Shown here: in pieces, positions 7,858-15,826 of the stretch
Layout of the letters: each line of letters starts with the position of its first letter
How positions within the stretch are numbered: position 1 is the first letter of the stretch
Assembly: GCA_030628755.1 (NCBI GenBank)
Contig: DAOVQH010000016.1
Span: forward strand, 1-16,514
Direction of reading: 5' to 3'
DNA: 16,514 nucleotides
Origin: Candidatus Cloacimonadota bacterium
GTDB taxonomy: Bacteria > Cloacimonadota > Cloacimonadia > Cloacimonadales > TCS61
The notes under the pieces: generated by a model
Database searches by the model: none
What the model was told of the DNA's origin: nothing
The model's input: the letters and a program-made list of their open reading frames with translations, nothing else
Made by a program: the position numbers and the translations under genes

Positions 7858-9111
7858 ATGGCAGCTTTTCAATACATAATAAAAGATGCAAAAGGAGTTC
7901 GTGTTGAGGGAACTATTAAAGCCACTAACATGGACGAAGCCGTCGATAAGTTAACTAAAGAAGGCAGCATTATAATTTCTGTCAAATCCATGGCAGAAGG
8001 AGCATTCGAAGGAGAACTCTCTCTCCTTGATAAATTAATGCTGACTATCTATAAAATAAGGACAGGTGTAGGTCTAAAGGCACTTGTATTTTTCACAAGG
8101 CAAATGGCAACAATGTTTTCAGCAGGTCTAACAATTGAAAAGTCTTTAACCAATCTGGCTAAAGGGGAAAAGAGTAAAAAGTTCAGGAAAGTTCTTAATA
8201 AGCTTTCAAATGATATAAAAAAGGGATTCAGTTTATCGGAATCCATGGAACAGCATCCAGGTGTTTTCAATTCGCTTTATATCTCCCTGGTAAAAGCTGG
8301 AGAAGTATCTGGAACTCTGCATACGGTTCTGGATGAATTAGCTGTTTACCTTGAAAAAATAGAAGATACACGTAGAAAAGTCTGGTCTGCACTTTCATAT
8401 CCTATCTTTATTTTATGCTTTCTGGCAATTGTTGTCTGGGGGTTATTCTATTTTATTATTCCCATGTTTGCTGCTGTGTATGAAAGTTTTCATGCTGACC
8501 TTCCCGCACCTACTTTAGCTGCAATAGCTCTCAGTAAACTAATTCGTGAGCATGTGTTCCTTACTTTTTTAGGAGTGTTGGCTTTTTTTATGGCTTTCTT
8601 TTTATTTTATCTTTCTGACAAAGGGAAATATATTGTTGATAGTATCATTTTGAAAGTCCCGGTTATTGGAAACCTTTTGGAAAACTCCATTATGAGTAAA
8701 TTTGCTCGCACTTTTAGTATTCTTATGTATGCTGGTGTTCCCATTATGGATACATTGGAGTTGGTTGAAAATGTTGTCCAGAATGCTGTGGTGGAGTCTG
8801 CTGTTCACAAAGCAAGGATGAGTGTTAAAGAAGGTTACGGTGTAGCTGGAGCTTTTAAGAAGACAAAGGTTTTTCCACCAACGCTTCTACAGCTTATTGC
8901 TACAGGTGAAGAAACCGGGGATATGGATAGTCTTCTCAGAAAGGCAGCAGAATTCCATCAAAAACTCGTGGATTCTGTTATTGATAGACTAACTTCCCTC
9001 ATCGAACCCCTATTGATAATTCTCATGGCTGGCATGGTCGGGTATATTATCATCATAATTTATCTGCCAATATTCAGACTTGGACTGGCTATCAGTTCCG
9101 GATTGAAATAA
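7858..9111 (+). CDS. pilC: PilC/GspF inner-membrane platform protein
   Basis: This 417-residue polytopic protein carries the duplicated T2SSF domain: first copy about residues 76-199 (FFTRQMATMFSAGLTI), second about 279-401 (KFARTFSILMYAGVPIMDTL). Both copies have the family helix patterns E..L.KAGE.SG and L...GEETG.MD. The N-terminal cytoplasmic segment (FQYIIKDAKGVRVEGTI) is also typical. Membrane helices are at about 180-205, 232-253 and 383-404. It is the membrane rotor/platform on which the assembly ATPase acts. It follows pilB by 29 bases with ribosome binding site AAGGA (7847-7851) and is the last gene before a strong terminator. Confidence 0.95.
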   Translation: MAAFQYIIKDAKGVRVEGTIKATNMDEAVDKLTKEGSIIISVKSMAEGAFEGELSLLDKLMLTIYKIRTGVGLKALVFFTRQMATMFSAGLTIEKSLTNLAKGEKSKKFRKVLNKLSNDIKKGFSLSESMEQHPGVFNSLYISLVKAGEVSGTLHTVLDELAVYLEKIEDTRRKVWSALSYPIFILCFLAIVVWGLFYFIIPMFAAVYESFHADLPAPTLAAIALSKLIREHVFLTFLGVLAFFMAFFLFYLSDKGKYIVDSIILKVPVIGNLLENSIMSKFARTFSILMYAGVPIMDTLELVENVVQNAVVESAVHKARMSVKEGYGVAGAFKKTKVFPPTLLQLIATGEETGDMDSLLRKAAEFHQKLVDSVIDRLTSLIEPLLIILMAGMVGYIIIIIYLPIFRLGLAISSGLK

Positions 9112-9129
9112 AAAATATATTATTGTATG

Positions 9130-9162
9130 CTCGGGTTGATGTTCTTCAACTCGAGTTTTTTT
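9130..9162 (+). terminator. Rho-independent terminator after pilC
   Basis: A 10-bp stem is formed by CTCGGGTTGA (9130-9139) and TCAACTCGAG (9146-9155), with one G-U pair, a 6-base loop and an immediate run of seven T (9156-9162). It lies 18 bases after the pilC stop and 16 bases before the pilD start, so it should end most pilM-pilC transcripts. Confidence 0.88.
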
Positions 9163-9178
9163 ATTTGAAAAATTAAGT

Positions 9179-9946
9179 ATGTTCTATTTCTTGATAATCC
9201 TGTTCGGAGCTGCGTTTGGCAGCTTTTTTAATGTATGCATTTATCGGATTCCTCGCAAAGAATCTATAATTTCTCCGGGTTCACGCTGTCCTCGATGCGG
9301 TGAAAAAATAAAACCGGTTCATAATATCCCAATTCTCAGTTATATATTATTAAAAGGAAAATGTAATAAATGTAACTCTAAGATTCCAATACATTATTTC
9401 CTGGTGGAAATATTAACACCAGTTTTATTCGTGTTTCTATTTATAAGTTTGGGATCCCATTTCTCTTTTGTATTCTTCAAATATCTTGTGTTTATTTCTT
9501 TTGGGCTAATAATTTTTTTTATAGATTTCTTTCATTATGTCATACCGGACAAGCTTTCTCTTCCTTTAATTGCTCTTGGTATAATTTTTTCTTTTACTCC
9601 GGTTACTGATATTTCCTGGAAATCTTCTATTGCAGGAGCTTTTTTTTGTTTTGTTGTTTTTCTGGTAACTGCTTATTTTTTTAAAGTTATAACTAAAAAG
9701 GATTATTTAGGCGGTGGTGATATTAAACTGATGACAGCAATTGGAAGTTTTATAGGAATCCTGGGTTCGATTTTCACGATATTTTTTTCTTCAGCAATTG
9801 CAATTGTTTTACTTCTAATAATAAAACATGATAAACATAAAGAATTTCCTTTTGGTCCGTTTCTAATCTTTGGTGCTTTCATCTATATTTTGATTGGTAG
9901 AATTCTAACCTTTTTATATTTGGATTTATTTAGATTTATTCGTTAA
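9179..9946 (+). CDS. pilD: Prepilin peptidase / N-methyltransferase (PilD/GspO)
   Basis: This 255-residue integral membrane aspartic protease cleaves and N-methylates type IV prepilins and pseudopilins. Visible features are the N-terminal motif GSFFNVCIYRIPR (15-27) and the zinc tetracysteine C37xxC40 and C62xxC65 of the methyltransferase segment. The catalytic aspartates are D116 in FFIDFFHYVIPD and D181 in GGGDIKLM, 65 residues apart as expected. About seven to eight hydrophobic helices follow. The start at 9179 has no good ribosome binding site (only AAAAATTAAGT upstream) and is just downstream of the terminator at 9130-9162. Expression therefore probably relies on partial read-through or on a promoter overlapping the end of pilC. 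The enzyme would serve the machine encoded upstream. Confidence 0.95.
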   Translation: MFYFLIILFGAAFGSFFNVCIYRIPRKESIISPGSRCPRCGEKIKPVHNIPILSYILLKGKCNKCNSKIPIHYFLVEILTPVLFVFLFISLGSHFSFVFFKYLVFISFGLIIFFIDFFHYVIPDKLSLPLIALGIIFSFTPVTDISWKSSIAGAFFCFVVFLVTAYFFKVITKKDYLGGGDIKLMTAIGSFIGILGSIFTIFFSSAIAIVLLLIIKHDKHKEFPFGPFLIFGAFIYILIGRILTFLYLDLFRFIR

Positions 9947-10211
9947 AATTTATCTGATACGAAATCTCTTTCTATAATCGAATAACGGCGAAGCTATCTA
10001 TCTCGTAAGAAACAATGTTGTTATGTGATATTGCCTATGTAAATTTGTCATATTTCTATCATCAGAAGCGAAGCCGTATGAGTAATCATTTATTAATTAA
10101 ATCGTAACAAATATTAATATTTTAAAAAAATTGACATTTCTTTTTCTATATTACAAATTAGGATTTATATAAAGAGAATATTATAAGCATTTCAGAAAAA
10201 GCGAGGTAACT
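9947..10211. other. Intergenic region between pilD and the cyclase gene
   Basis: This 265-base AT-rich stretch has no credible gene. It holds a pair of related short motifs, CGGCGAAGC (9986-9994) and GAAGCGAAGCCG (10065-10076), whose outer ACGGC/GCCGT halves are inverted. It also holds an A-rich tract (10124-10130) in front of a TTGACA box. No T-tailed hairpin follows pilD, so I see no intrinsic terminator for that gene. Confidence 0.6.
10131..10157 (+). promoter_or_regulatory. Candidate sigma-70-type promoter for the cyclase gene
   Basis: A perfect TTGACA box (10131-10136), preceded by a run of A, is followed after 15 bases by TACAAA (10152-10157), a 4/6 match to the -10 consensus. The spacing is short and the promoter rules of this lineage are unknown, so this is tentative. 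It lies about 55 bases upstream of the start codon at 10212. Confidence 0.4.
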
Positions 10212-13200
10212 ATGAGAAATTTAGTTCCGCACTTCATAATCGAGAAGTTCAAGGAAAAAGTATTAAACGGCAGTTTTAAAGGTTCTGTAATGTTTATCGA
10301 TATTTCCGGTTTTACAGCAATGACACATTCTTTAATGAAAAACGGAAAAGAAGGAGCCGAAATATTAACCCAGGTCATAAATAACGTTTTTACACCATCT
10401 ATAAACGCAATTTATGAATATGGCGGTTTTATCTCGACCTTTGCCGGAGATGCATTCACAGCGATTTTTCCCAATGAAAAAGCAGATATTCAAAATGTTA
10501 TATTTTCTGCAAAAAGAATTAATGAAACTTTCAAGGAAATAGGTTCTCAAAAAACGAAATTCGGTGATTTTGAATTATCCGTTAAAATCGGGTTATCTAT
10601 CGGTTCTGTAAATTGGGGCATTATTAAAAGTGAGAAGCAAAATACATATTATTTCCAGGGGCAGGCAATCGATGATGCAGCAGAAAGCGAACATCATTGT
10701 GATAAAGGCGAAATAATCATAGATGAGAAAATTAAGAAAATCCTCCCGATAAATATCCAATATTTTGAAAAAGAACAGCATTATTTCAAACTTAGATTAA
10801 TTCATACGGAAAGAATGAAATTTCATAAAGAAATAAAAAAAATAAGTAAATCCGATATCTCCTCATTTGTACCTGAAATTATAGTTAATCTAACCTTAAA
10901 AGGAGAATTTCGCAATATTATTTCCTGCTTTATCTCGTTCCAGGAAAAGGCAAACCTTTTTGAAAATATTTCGGAAACTATTACGCTAACAAATAAATAT
11001 GGCGGTTATTTTAATAAAGTTGATTTTGGCGACAAAGGAGGAGTTGCTCTTGTAATCTTTGGTGCACCGGTTGCTTTGGAGAAGATGGATGAACGGGCTT
11101 GTGATTTTGCTCTTGCTTTGAAGAAACTTCCAAACTTTCCTCTCAGGATAGGTTTGACTTCCGGAACTGTATTCACGGGATTCGTGGGAAGCGACAGAAG
11201 AAATGAATACACTGCTCTCGGAATGGTTGTAAATCTTTCTGCACGATATATGATGAAAGCAGATTGGAACGATATTTATTTAAACAGATATATCTCTTCA
11301 AATATAAAACAGAAATATGAATTTGAATATCTTTCCGACCAGGATTTCAAAGGATTTCCTGATAAAATCCCTGTTTATAATTTGCTGAAGAAAAAAGAAT
11401 TAGTTCAAAAGAAATTATTTGAAGGTAAATTAATAGGTAGAGCAAAAGAACTGAAAAAACTCAAAGAATGCCTGAACCCGTTACTTCATAATAAGTTCGC
11501 TGGAGTTGTTTATATAGACGGTAATGCCGGTATTGGAAAAAGCAGGCTGATCGCTGAAATGAAAGAAAGCCTTGAAGAAGACAAATATCACTGGTTCTAT
11601 ATGCCGTGTGACGAAATCCTGCAAAAAAGTTTTAATCCTCTGATTCATTTCCTCAAATACTATTTTGAACAGTCCGAAGAAAATTCGCATAAATCAAATA
11701 AATCAAACTTTGAAAAAGTTCATAATCTGATAATTAAAACAACCACAAATCTCGAAATAAAAAATGAACTGATCAGGACAAAATCCATAATCGGTGCATT
11801 ATTGGAAATTTATTGGAAAAATTCTATTTTTGAACAATTAGATGCAAAAGGCAGATTTGAAAATACTCTTTATTCCATAAAAAATCTTGTTAAAGCAATA
11901 AGTTTACAAAAGCCATTAATAATCGAATTAGATGACGGGCATTTTATAGATTCTGATTCAAAAAAATTATTGAATATCTTAACCAGGAATGTGGAAGATT
12001 TCCCATTTCTGATTTTAACTGCATGCAGGTTCAAAGATGACGGTTCATTGTTTGAATTCGGATTACATGACGTTCGTGAAAGCAGGATAGAACTTCAATT
12101 TCTGGAGAAGGAATATTCTCGAAACCTGATAATTTCTAAATTCAACAGCATTTTCAAAGAAAAATTAAATGTGCAAAAACTTCCTGACAAAACTTTTGAC
12201 CTTATCTGGGAAAAGAGTGAAGGAAATCCCTTTTATATCGAGCAGATTATTGCCTATCTTACGGAAAATGACCTTATAGATTATGACTTGAAATTATTAC
12301 AAGTTCACCTGGAAATCCCTTCAAAAATCAATTCCATCATTATTGCCAGAATCGATAAACTTACCGAAGAAGTAAAGCAGGTCATAAAAACCGCATCCGT
12401 GCTCGGTAGGGAATTTTTGGTCAATGTCCTCTCCGAAATGCTGACTTCTCTTTCAGTTGATTTCAAGGCTGATAAACTCGATATGATCATAGAAGAAGGA
12501 GGAAAAAAGGACATCTGGAATTCTATTCAGGAAATCCATTATATCTTTAAACATGCAATGATTCGTGAATCAGTATATGAAATTCAACTTAAACAACGAT
12601 TAAGGGAACTTCATAAATTAGCTGCGGAAACAATTGAAAAAATCTATGAAGATGACTTAAAAGGTCATTATTCCGATCTTGCCTTCCACTTTGAGAAAGC
12701 AGAGATAAATGAAAAAACAATCGAATATCTGGATAAAGCAGGAAATTTTGCCAAATATAATTTCCAGAATGAACACGCCTTGGATTTCTATGATAGAAAA
12801 ATAAGAATTCTGGATACTTTATCAGGATTAGAAAAAACTGGAATTTCCAAGCTTAAAATAACTGATAAAAATTTACCTGTAATAAAAGACTATATCGATA
12901 CATTATTTGAAAAAAAATATTTCCAGCAAATGACGGGTAACTTGAATGAAGCGGAAAAAAGCATTGAACTGGCAAATGAACTGGCAAATAAAATTAATGA
13001 TAAAGACAGGATCGGCAAGGCGAAATTAGACCTTGGAAATATTCTCAAAACAAAAGGAAAACTCAAAGAAGCTTTTTGTCTCCTTCAGGATGCTCTATCC
13101 CTCTTTGAAGAAACAGGCAATAAAACCATGGCAGGACTTACAAATCTGGACCTTGGAATAATCAGTTTTTTTAACGGTCAACAAAAAGAAGCTTTTGCAT

Positions 13201-13901
13201 ATTTTGACAAAGAACTTGAGATTTTCAAACAAATAAAGGATGGAAGAAAAATTGCCGATGCTCTGGGAAATATCGGAGTCGTTCACAGGTATGTGGGGAA
13301 TCTTCCAAAAGCAATGACTTTTTTGCAGGGACAACTTTCTTTATCAAAAAAACTGGATGACAAACTCCAGATCGCCCGTGCTTCCGGTAATATCGGCTGG
13401 GTGTATGAAGGTCTGGAAAATTATGAAAAAGCAATGGAATTCTACGAAAAAGCTCTTACAATTAATATGGAACTCGGGCAAAAGAGTGAAATCTGTCGTA
13501 TCCTCGATAATATCGGAATTGTTCATCAATGCCGGAAGGATTATAAATCTGCCCTGGAAAATCACCGTAAAGCTTTGAATATCGCTACAGAAATAGATAG
13601 TAAAGATTCAATTGTGAATATTACAGCAAATATGGGACATGCCTACAAAGCAAGTAAAGATTTTGAGAAAGCGTCCGAATATTATGAAAATGGAATTAAG
13701 ATGATCGAAGAGTTCGGAATTAAAACCTCACTTCCGGAATTCTTAATCGAAAAAGCTGATTTGTTATATCTTCAAAAAAAATATGAAAAAGCAAAAAAAT
13801 TAAATGAAAAAGGTTTGACAATCGCAGAAGAAACTCAGAATATAGAATATGTAAATAAAGGAAAAGAATTAAAGAAAAAATTAGAATTAAAAAATAAGTA
13901 A
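10212..13901 (+). CDS. Tandem class III adenylyl cyclase - NTPase - TPR protein (soluble adenylyl cyclase-like)
   Basis: This 1229-residue protein lacks a signal peptide and membrane helices, so it is cytoplasmic. Cyclase domain C1 (about 22-185) has both metal aspartates: D30 in FIDISGFTAMT and D80 in FAGDAF. C2 (about 225-370) lacks the metal site but has K269 in FNKVDFGDKG, T334 in EYTALG, and N341 and R345 in VNLSAR. These are the substrate-lysine, adenine-selecting threonine and transition-state residues. The C1/C2 pair should therefore form one ATP-cyclising site making cAMP. A P-loop NTPase of AAA_16/STAND type follows (about 404-780; Walker A GNAGIGKS 437-444, Walker B LIIELDD 569-575). 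Then comes a TPR array (about 885-1215, at least six repeats). This order matches animal sAC (ADCY10). GAGG at 10203-10206 supports the start. The next gene begins 35 bases downstream with no terminator between. The signal it senses is unknown. Confidence 0.88.
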   Translation: MRNLVPHFIIEKFKEKVLNGSFKGSVMFIDISGFTAMTHSLMKNGKEGAEILTQVINNVFTPSINAIYEYGGFISTFAGDAFTAIFPNEKADIQNVIFSAKRINETFKEIGSQKTKFGDFELSVKIGLSIGSVNWGIIKSEKQNTYYFQGQAIDDAAESEHHCDKGEIIIDEKIKKILPINIQYFEKEQHYFKLRLIHTERMKFHKEIKKISKSDISSFVPEIIVNLTLKGEFRNIISCFISFQEKANLFENISETITLTNKYGGYFNKVDFGDKGGVALVIFGAPVALEKMDERACDFALALKKLPNFPLRIGLTSGTVFTGFVGSDRRNEYTALGMVVNLSARYMMKADWNDIYLNRYISSNIKQKYEFEYLSDQDFKGFPDKIPVYNLLKKKELVQKKLFEGKLIGRAKELKKLKECLNPLLHNKFAGVVYIDGNAGIGKSRLIAEMKESLEEDKYHWFYMPCDEILQKSFNPLIHFLKYYFEQSEENSHKSNKSNFEKVHNLIIKTTTNLEIKNELIRTKSIIGALLEIYWKNSIFEQLDAKGRFENTLYSIKNLVKAISLQKPLIIELDDGHFIDSDSKKLLNILTRNVEDFPFLILTACRFKDDGSLFEFGLHDVRESRIELQFLEKEYSRNLIISKFNSIFKEKLNVQKLPDKTFDLIWEKSEGNPFYIEQIIAYLTENDLIDYDLKLLQVHLEIPSKINSIIIARIDKLTEEVKQVIKTASVLGREFLVNVLSEMLTSLSVDFKADKLDMIIEEGGKKDIWNSIQEIHYIFKHAMIRESVYEIQLKQRLRELHKLAAETIEKIYEDDLKGHYSDLAFHFEKAEINEKTIEYLDKAGNFAKYNFQNEHALDFYDRKIRILDTLSGLEKTGISKLKITDKNLPVIKDYIDTLFEKKYFQQMTGNLNEAEKSIELANELANKINDKDRIGKAKLDLGNILKTKGKLKEAFCLLQDALSLFEETGNKTMAGLTNLDLGIISFFNGQQKEAFAYFDKELEIFKQIKDGRKIADALGNIGVVHRYVGNLPKAMTFLQGQLSLSKKLDDKLQIARASGNIGWVYEGLENYEKAMEFYEKALTINMELGQKSEICRILDNIGIVHQCRKDYKSALENHRKALNIATEIDSKDSIVNITANMGHAYKASKDFEKASEYYENGIKMIEEFGIKTSLPEFLIEKADLLYLQKKYEKAKKLNEKGLTIAEETQNIEYVNKGKELKKKLELKNK

Positions 13902-13936
13902 ATGATATGTAAAAAAAATTAAAAAAGGAGATTATT

Positions 13937-15304
13937 ATGAAATCTAAAAAAAATCCAAAAACATTTATGCTTTTCTTATTTATCTTATTCTTTTTATGTT
14001 TAACAAATTTCATCTATGCTGAAGAAGCACTTTTTAGTGTGACTACAGCCGGGGGTGATACGATTTTTGCTGTTTATCCATCCGGGATCATTATTAAAAA
14101 AGAAATCACTGTAATAGACTCATCAGGTAATAATCAAATAATGATTGCTAATTCCGACAGTATCAGAATGTATGTAAATGAAGCGGCAACTGAAACCAGT
14201 AGAGGAGGTTTTGCCATTGGAGGTGTAGCAAGCAGAACATCGGATGAATATTTTATGGTAACGCCAGATAGTGTGAGAATTTATATAAAAGACATTCCTT
14301 CAACCAGAGCCAGTAGAGGTGGTTTTGCAGTTGGTGGAGTTGCATCTCGTTCTTTTGCTGATTTTCTTTATGTTGCTCCTGATAGCACCCGTATTTTTGT
14401 CGCAGATTCTACCGCAGGATTTTCCATTGCTAATATAGAAACTGGAGAAGCTGAAAATTTCCTCAATCTTAATAAAAACAATTATTTGATAGGACATGAA
14501 AGTGTCATTAATATTTCTTCAGGAGTTTATAACTCTTTTTTAGGTTATCAGACTGGACACTCTACAACAACTGGTAATGAAAATGTATTTATCGGTTATC
14601 AGTGCGGGAAATACGGTGGTTCAGGATCACGGAATGTATTTCTTGGTACTAAGGCTGGATATAGTAATGGTTCAGGATCGGATAATGTATTTATCGGATT
14701 TCATACAGGTTACAATAATATAAGTGGTTATAATACTTTTATCGGAACTTCAGCAGGAGAAAGTAATACTTATGGTGCATGGAATACTTTCCTGGGTTAC
14801 CAATCCGGAGTTACCAATTCTACAGGTGATGCAAACTCATTTTTCGGATGGGGAGCAGGATATCTCACAAATGGTGGATATAACACATGTATTGGTATGT
14901 ATAGTGGTGGAGAAAATGATAGCGGGAATAGTAATGCATATTTTGGAGCACATTGTGCTGCATATAACACAACCGGCAGCAACAATACCTGTATTGGTAC
15001 ATTTAGTGGTGGGGCAGCTACAACTACAAGTGGCAGCAATAATGTTTTCTTAGGATATAAAGCAGGTTATGATGAAACAAGTTCAGATAAATTATATATA
15101 GAAAATTCTGATTCATCTTCTCCCTTAATTTGGGGTGATTTTGAAAATGACTTACTTACCTTTAATGCTGATGTGGGTATTGGAATTTCACCTTCCAGAG
15201 CACTTTCATTTGCCGGGACTGGTAACTCAAATGGAATTGCATTGGGTGAAGACCAAACTACTCCGGTTTTATTATATCATAGTTCATCTGCATTAAAAAT
15301 GTAA
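13937..15304 (+). CDS. Secreted repeat fibre protein, N-terminal part (ends at an in-frame TAA)
   Basis: The 455 residues before the stop start with a signal peptide (about 1-28, cut near IYA-EE). Two copies of SRGGFAxGGVASR follow (88-100 and 126-138, 38 residues apart), each followed by a V.PDS.RI strand. Next come eleven repeats starting N-x-F/C/Y-x-G, at residues 199, 216, 233, 250, 266, 283, 300, 316, 333, 350 and 369, period mostly 17, rich in Gly, Ser, Thr and Asn. This resembles YadA-head-type or phage tail-fibre beta-rolls that trimerise on the cell surface. After the repeats, a KLYIENS segment and an LIWGDFENDLLTFNADVGIG segment match the link usually found before S74 domains. A strong AAAGGAG (13924-13930) precedes the start. 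Translation stops at TAA 15302-15304 although the same frame continues open for 159 more codons. Confidence 0.85.
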   Translation: MKSKKNPKTFMLFLFILFFLCLTNFIYAEEALFSVTTAGGDTIFAVYPSGIIIKKEITVIDSSGNNQIMIANSDSIRMYVNEAATETSRGGFAIGGVASRTSDEYFMVTPDSVRIYIKDIPSTRASRGGFAVGGVASRSFADFLYVAPDSTRIFVADSTAGFSIANIETGEAENFLNLNKNNYLIGHESVINISSGVYNSFLGYQTGHSTTTGNENVFIGYQCGKYGGSGSRNVFLGTKAGYSNGSGSDNVFIGFHTGYNNISGYNTFIGTSAGESNTYGAWNTFLGYQSGVTNSTGDANSFFGWGAGYLTNGGYNTCIGMYSGGENDSGNSNAYFGAHCAAYNTTGSNNTCIGTFSGGAATTTSGSNNVFLGYKAGYDETSSDKLYIENSDSSSPLIWGDFENDLLTFNADVGIGISPSRALSFAGTGNSNGIALGEDQTTPVLLYHSSSALKM

Positions 15305-15784
15305 GCCCCGAACGGCAGGTTCCATTTCGGTTCATCCGAGTATATCGAAGACGGGGGTTCATATAGAATCAGCTTAGGTCCGGTTGGACATACTCTTCGA
15401 GTCGGTATCGGTATTGAATCCCCATCCTACCCGTTACACATGGAAAGTGGTGCATATTGCTCAACTGCTGGAGTCTGGACAGATGCTTCCAGTAGAGAAT
15501 GTAGAGAAGATATCAATATCCTCACATCAGATGAAGCAACTGAAACTTTAAAGAATCTCAATCCTGTTAGATTCAAATATAAAAATGATCCGGATAAAGA
15601 AGAATACCTTGGTTTTATTGCAGAAGACGTTCCTGAACTTGTGGCAACTGCCGATAGGAAAGGAATGAGTTCTATGGATATAGTTGCCGTATTAACAAAG
15701 GTGGTCCAGGAGCAACAGAAAACCATAAACGAATTACATGACGAAATTCAAAAAATCCATACAGAATTAGAATCCTTTAAATAA
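15305..15784 (+). pseudogene. C-terminal S74 (endosialidase-type chaperone) part, cut off from its fibre gene by a nonsense codon
   Basis: The frame of the preceding gene stays open here from APNGRFHFG to a normal TAA (15782-15784), 159 codons. From about base 15482 it encodes a Peptidase_S74 / intramolecular chaperone domain: DASSRECREDINIL, then LNPVRFKYK, then YLGFIAEDVPEL, then VAVLTKVVQEQQ, ending in a coiled coil. This domain normally templates trimerisation of the fibre before it and is often released by self-cleavage. The first Met in frame (15440) has no ribosome binding site, so independent translation is unlikely. I read 13937-15784 as one gene of about 615 residues interrupted by a single TAA, through a true nonsense mutation, read-through or a base error. 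Automated annotation might call 15440-15784 as a separate tail-fibre-domain gene. Confidence 0.8.
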
Positions 15785-15826
15785 GTGATAATATGCCGGA
15801 TAAATTAAGATTCAAGGAGGAAACAA

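Noticed and set aside
10212..13901. Several minus-strand open frames of 60-80 codons opposite the cyclase gene
   Set aside because: They lie antisense to a continuous, motif-rich 1229-codon gene, have no ribosome binding sites or family features, and are expected by chance in AT-rich coding DNA.
15302..15304. Genome-wide reassignment of TAA to a sense codon
   Set aside because: Several other genes in the window (for example those ending at 1989, 2541 and 6093) end at TAA exactly where the next ribosome binding site or start lies, so TAA works as a normal stop.
13937..15784. A prophage tail-fibre gene
   Set aside because: S74 domains occur in phage tail spikes, but this protein has a Sec signal peptide and there are no phage structural or lysis genes around it, so a cell-surface fibre fits better.
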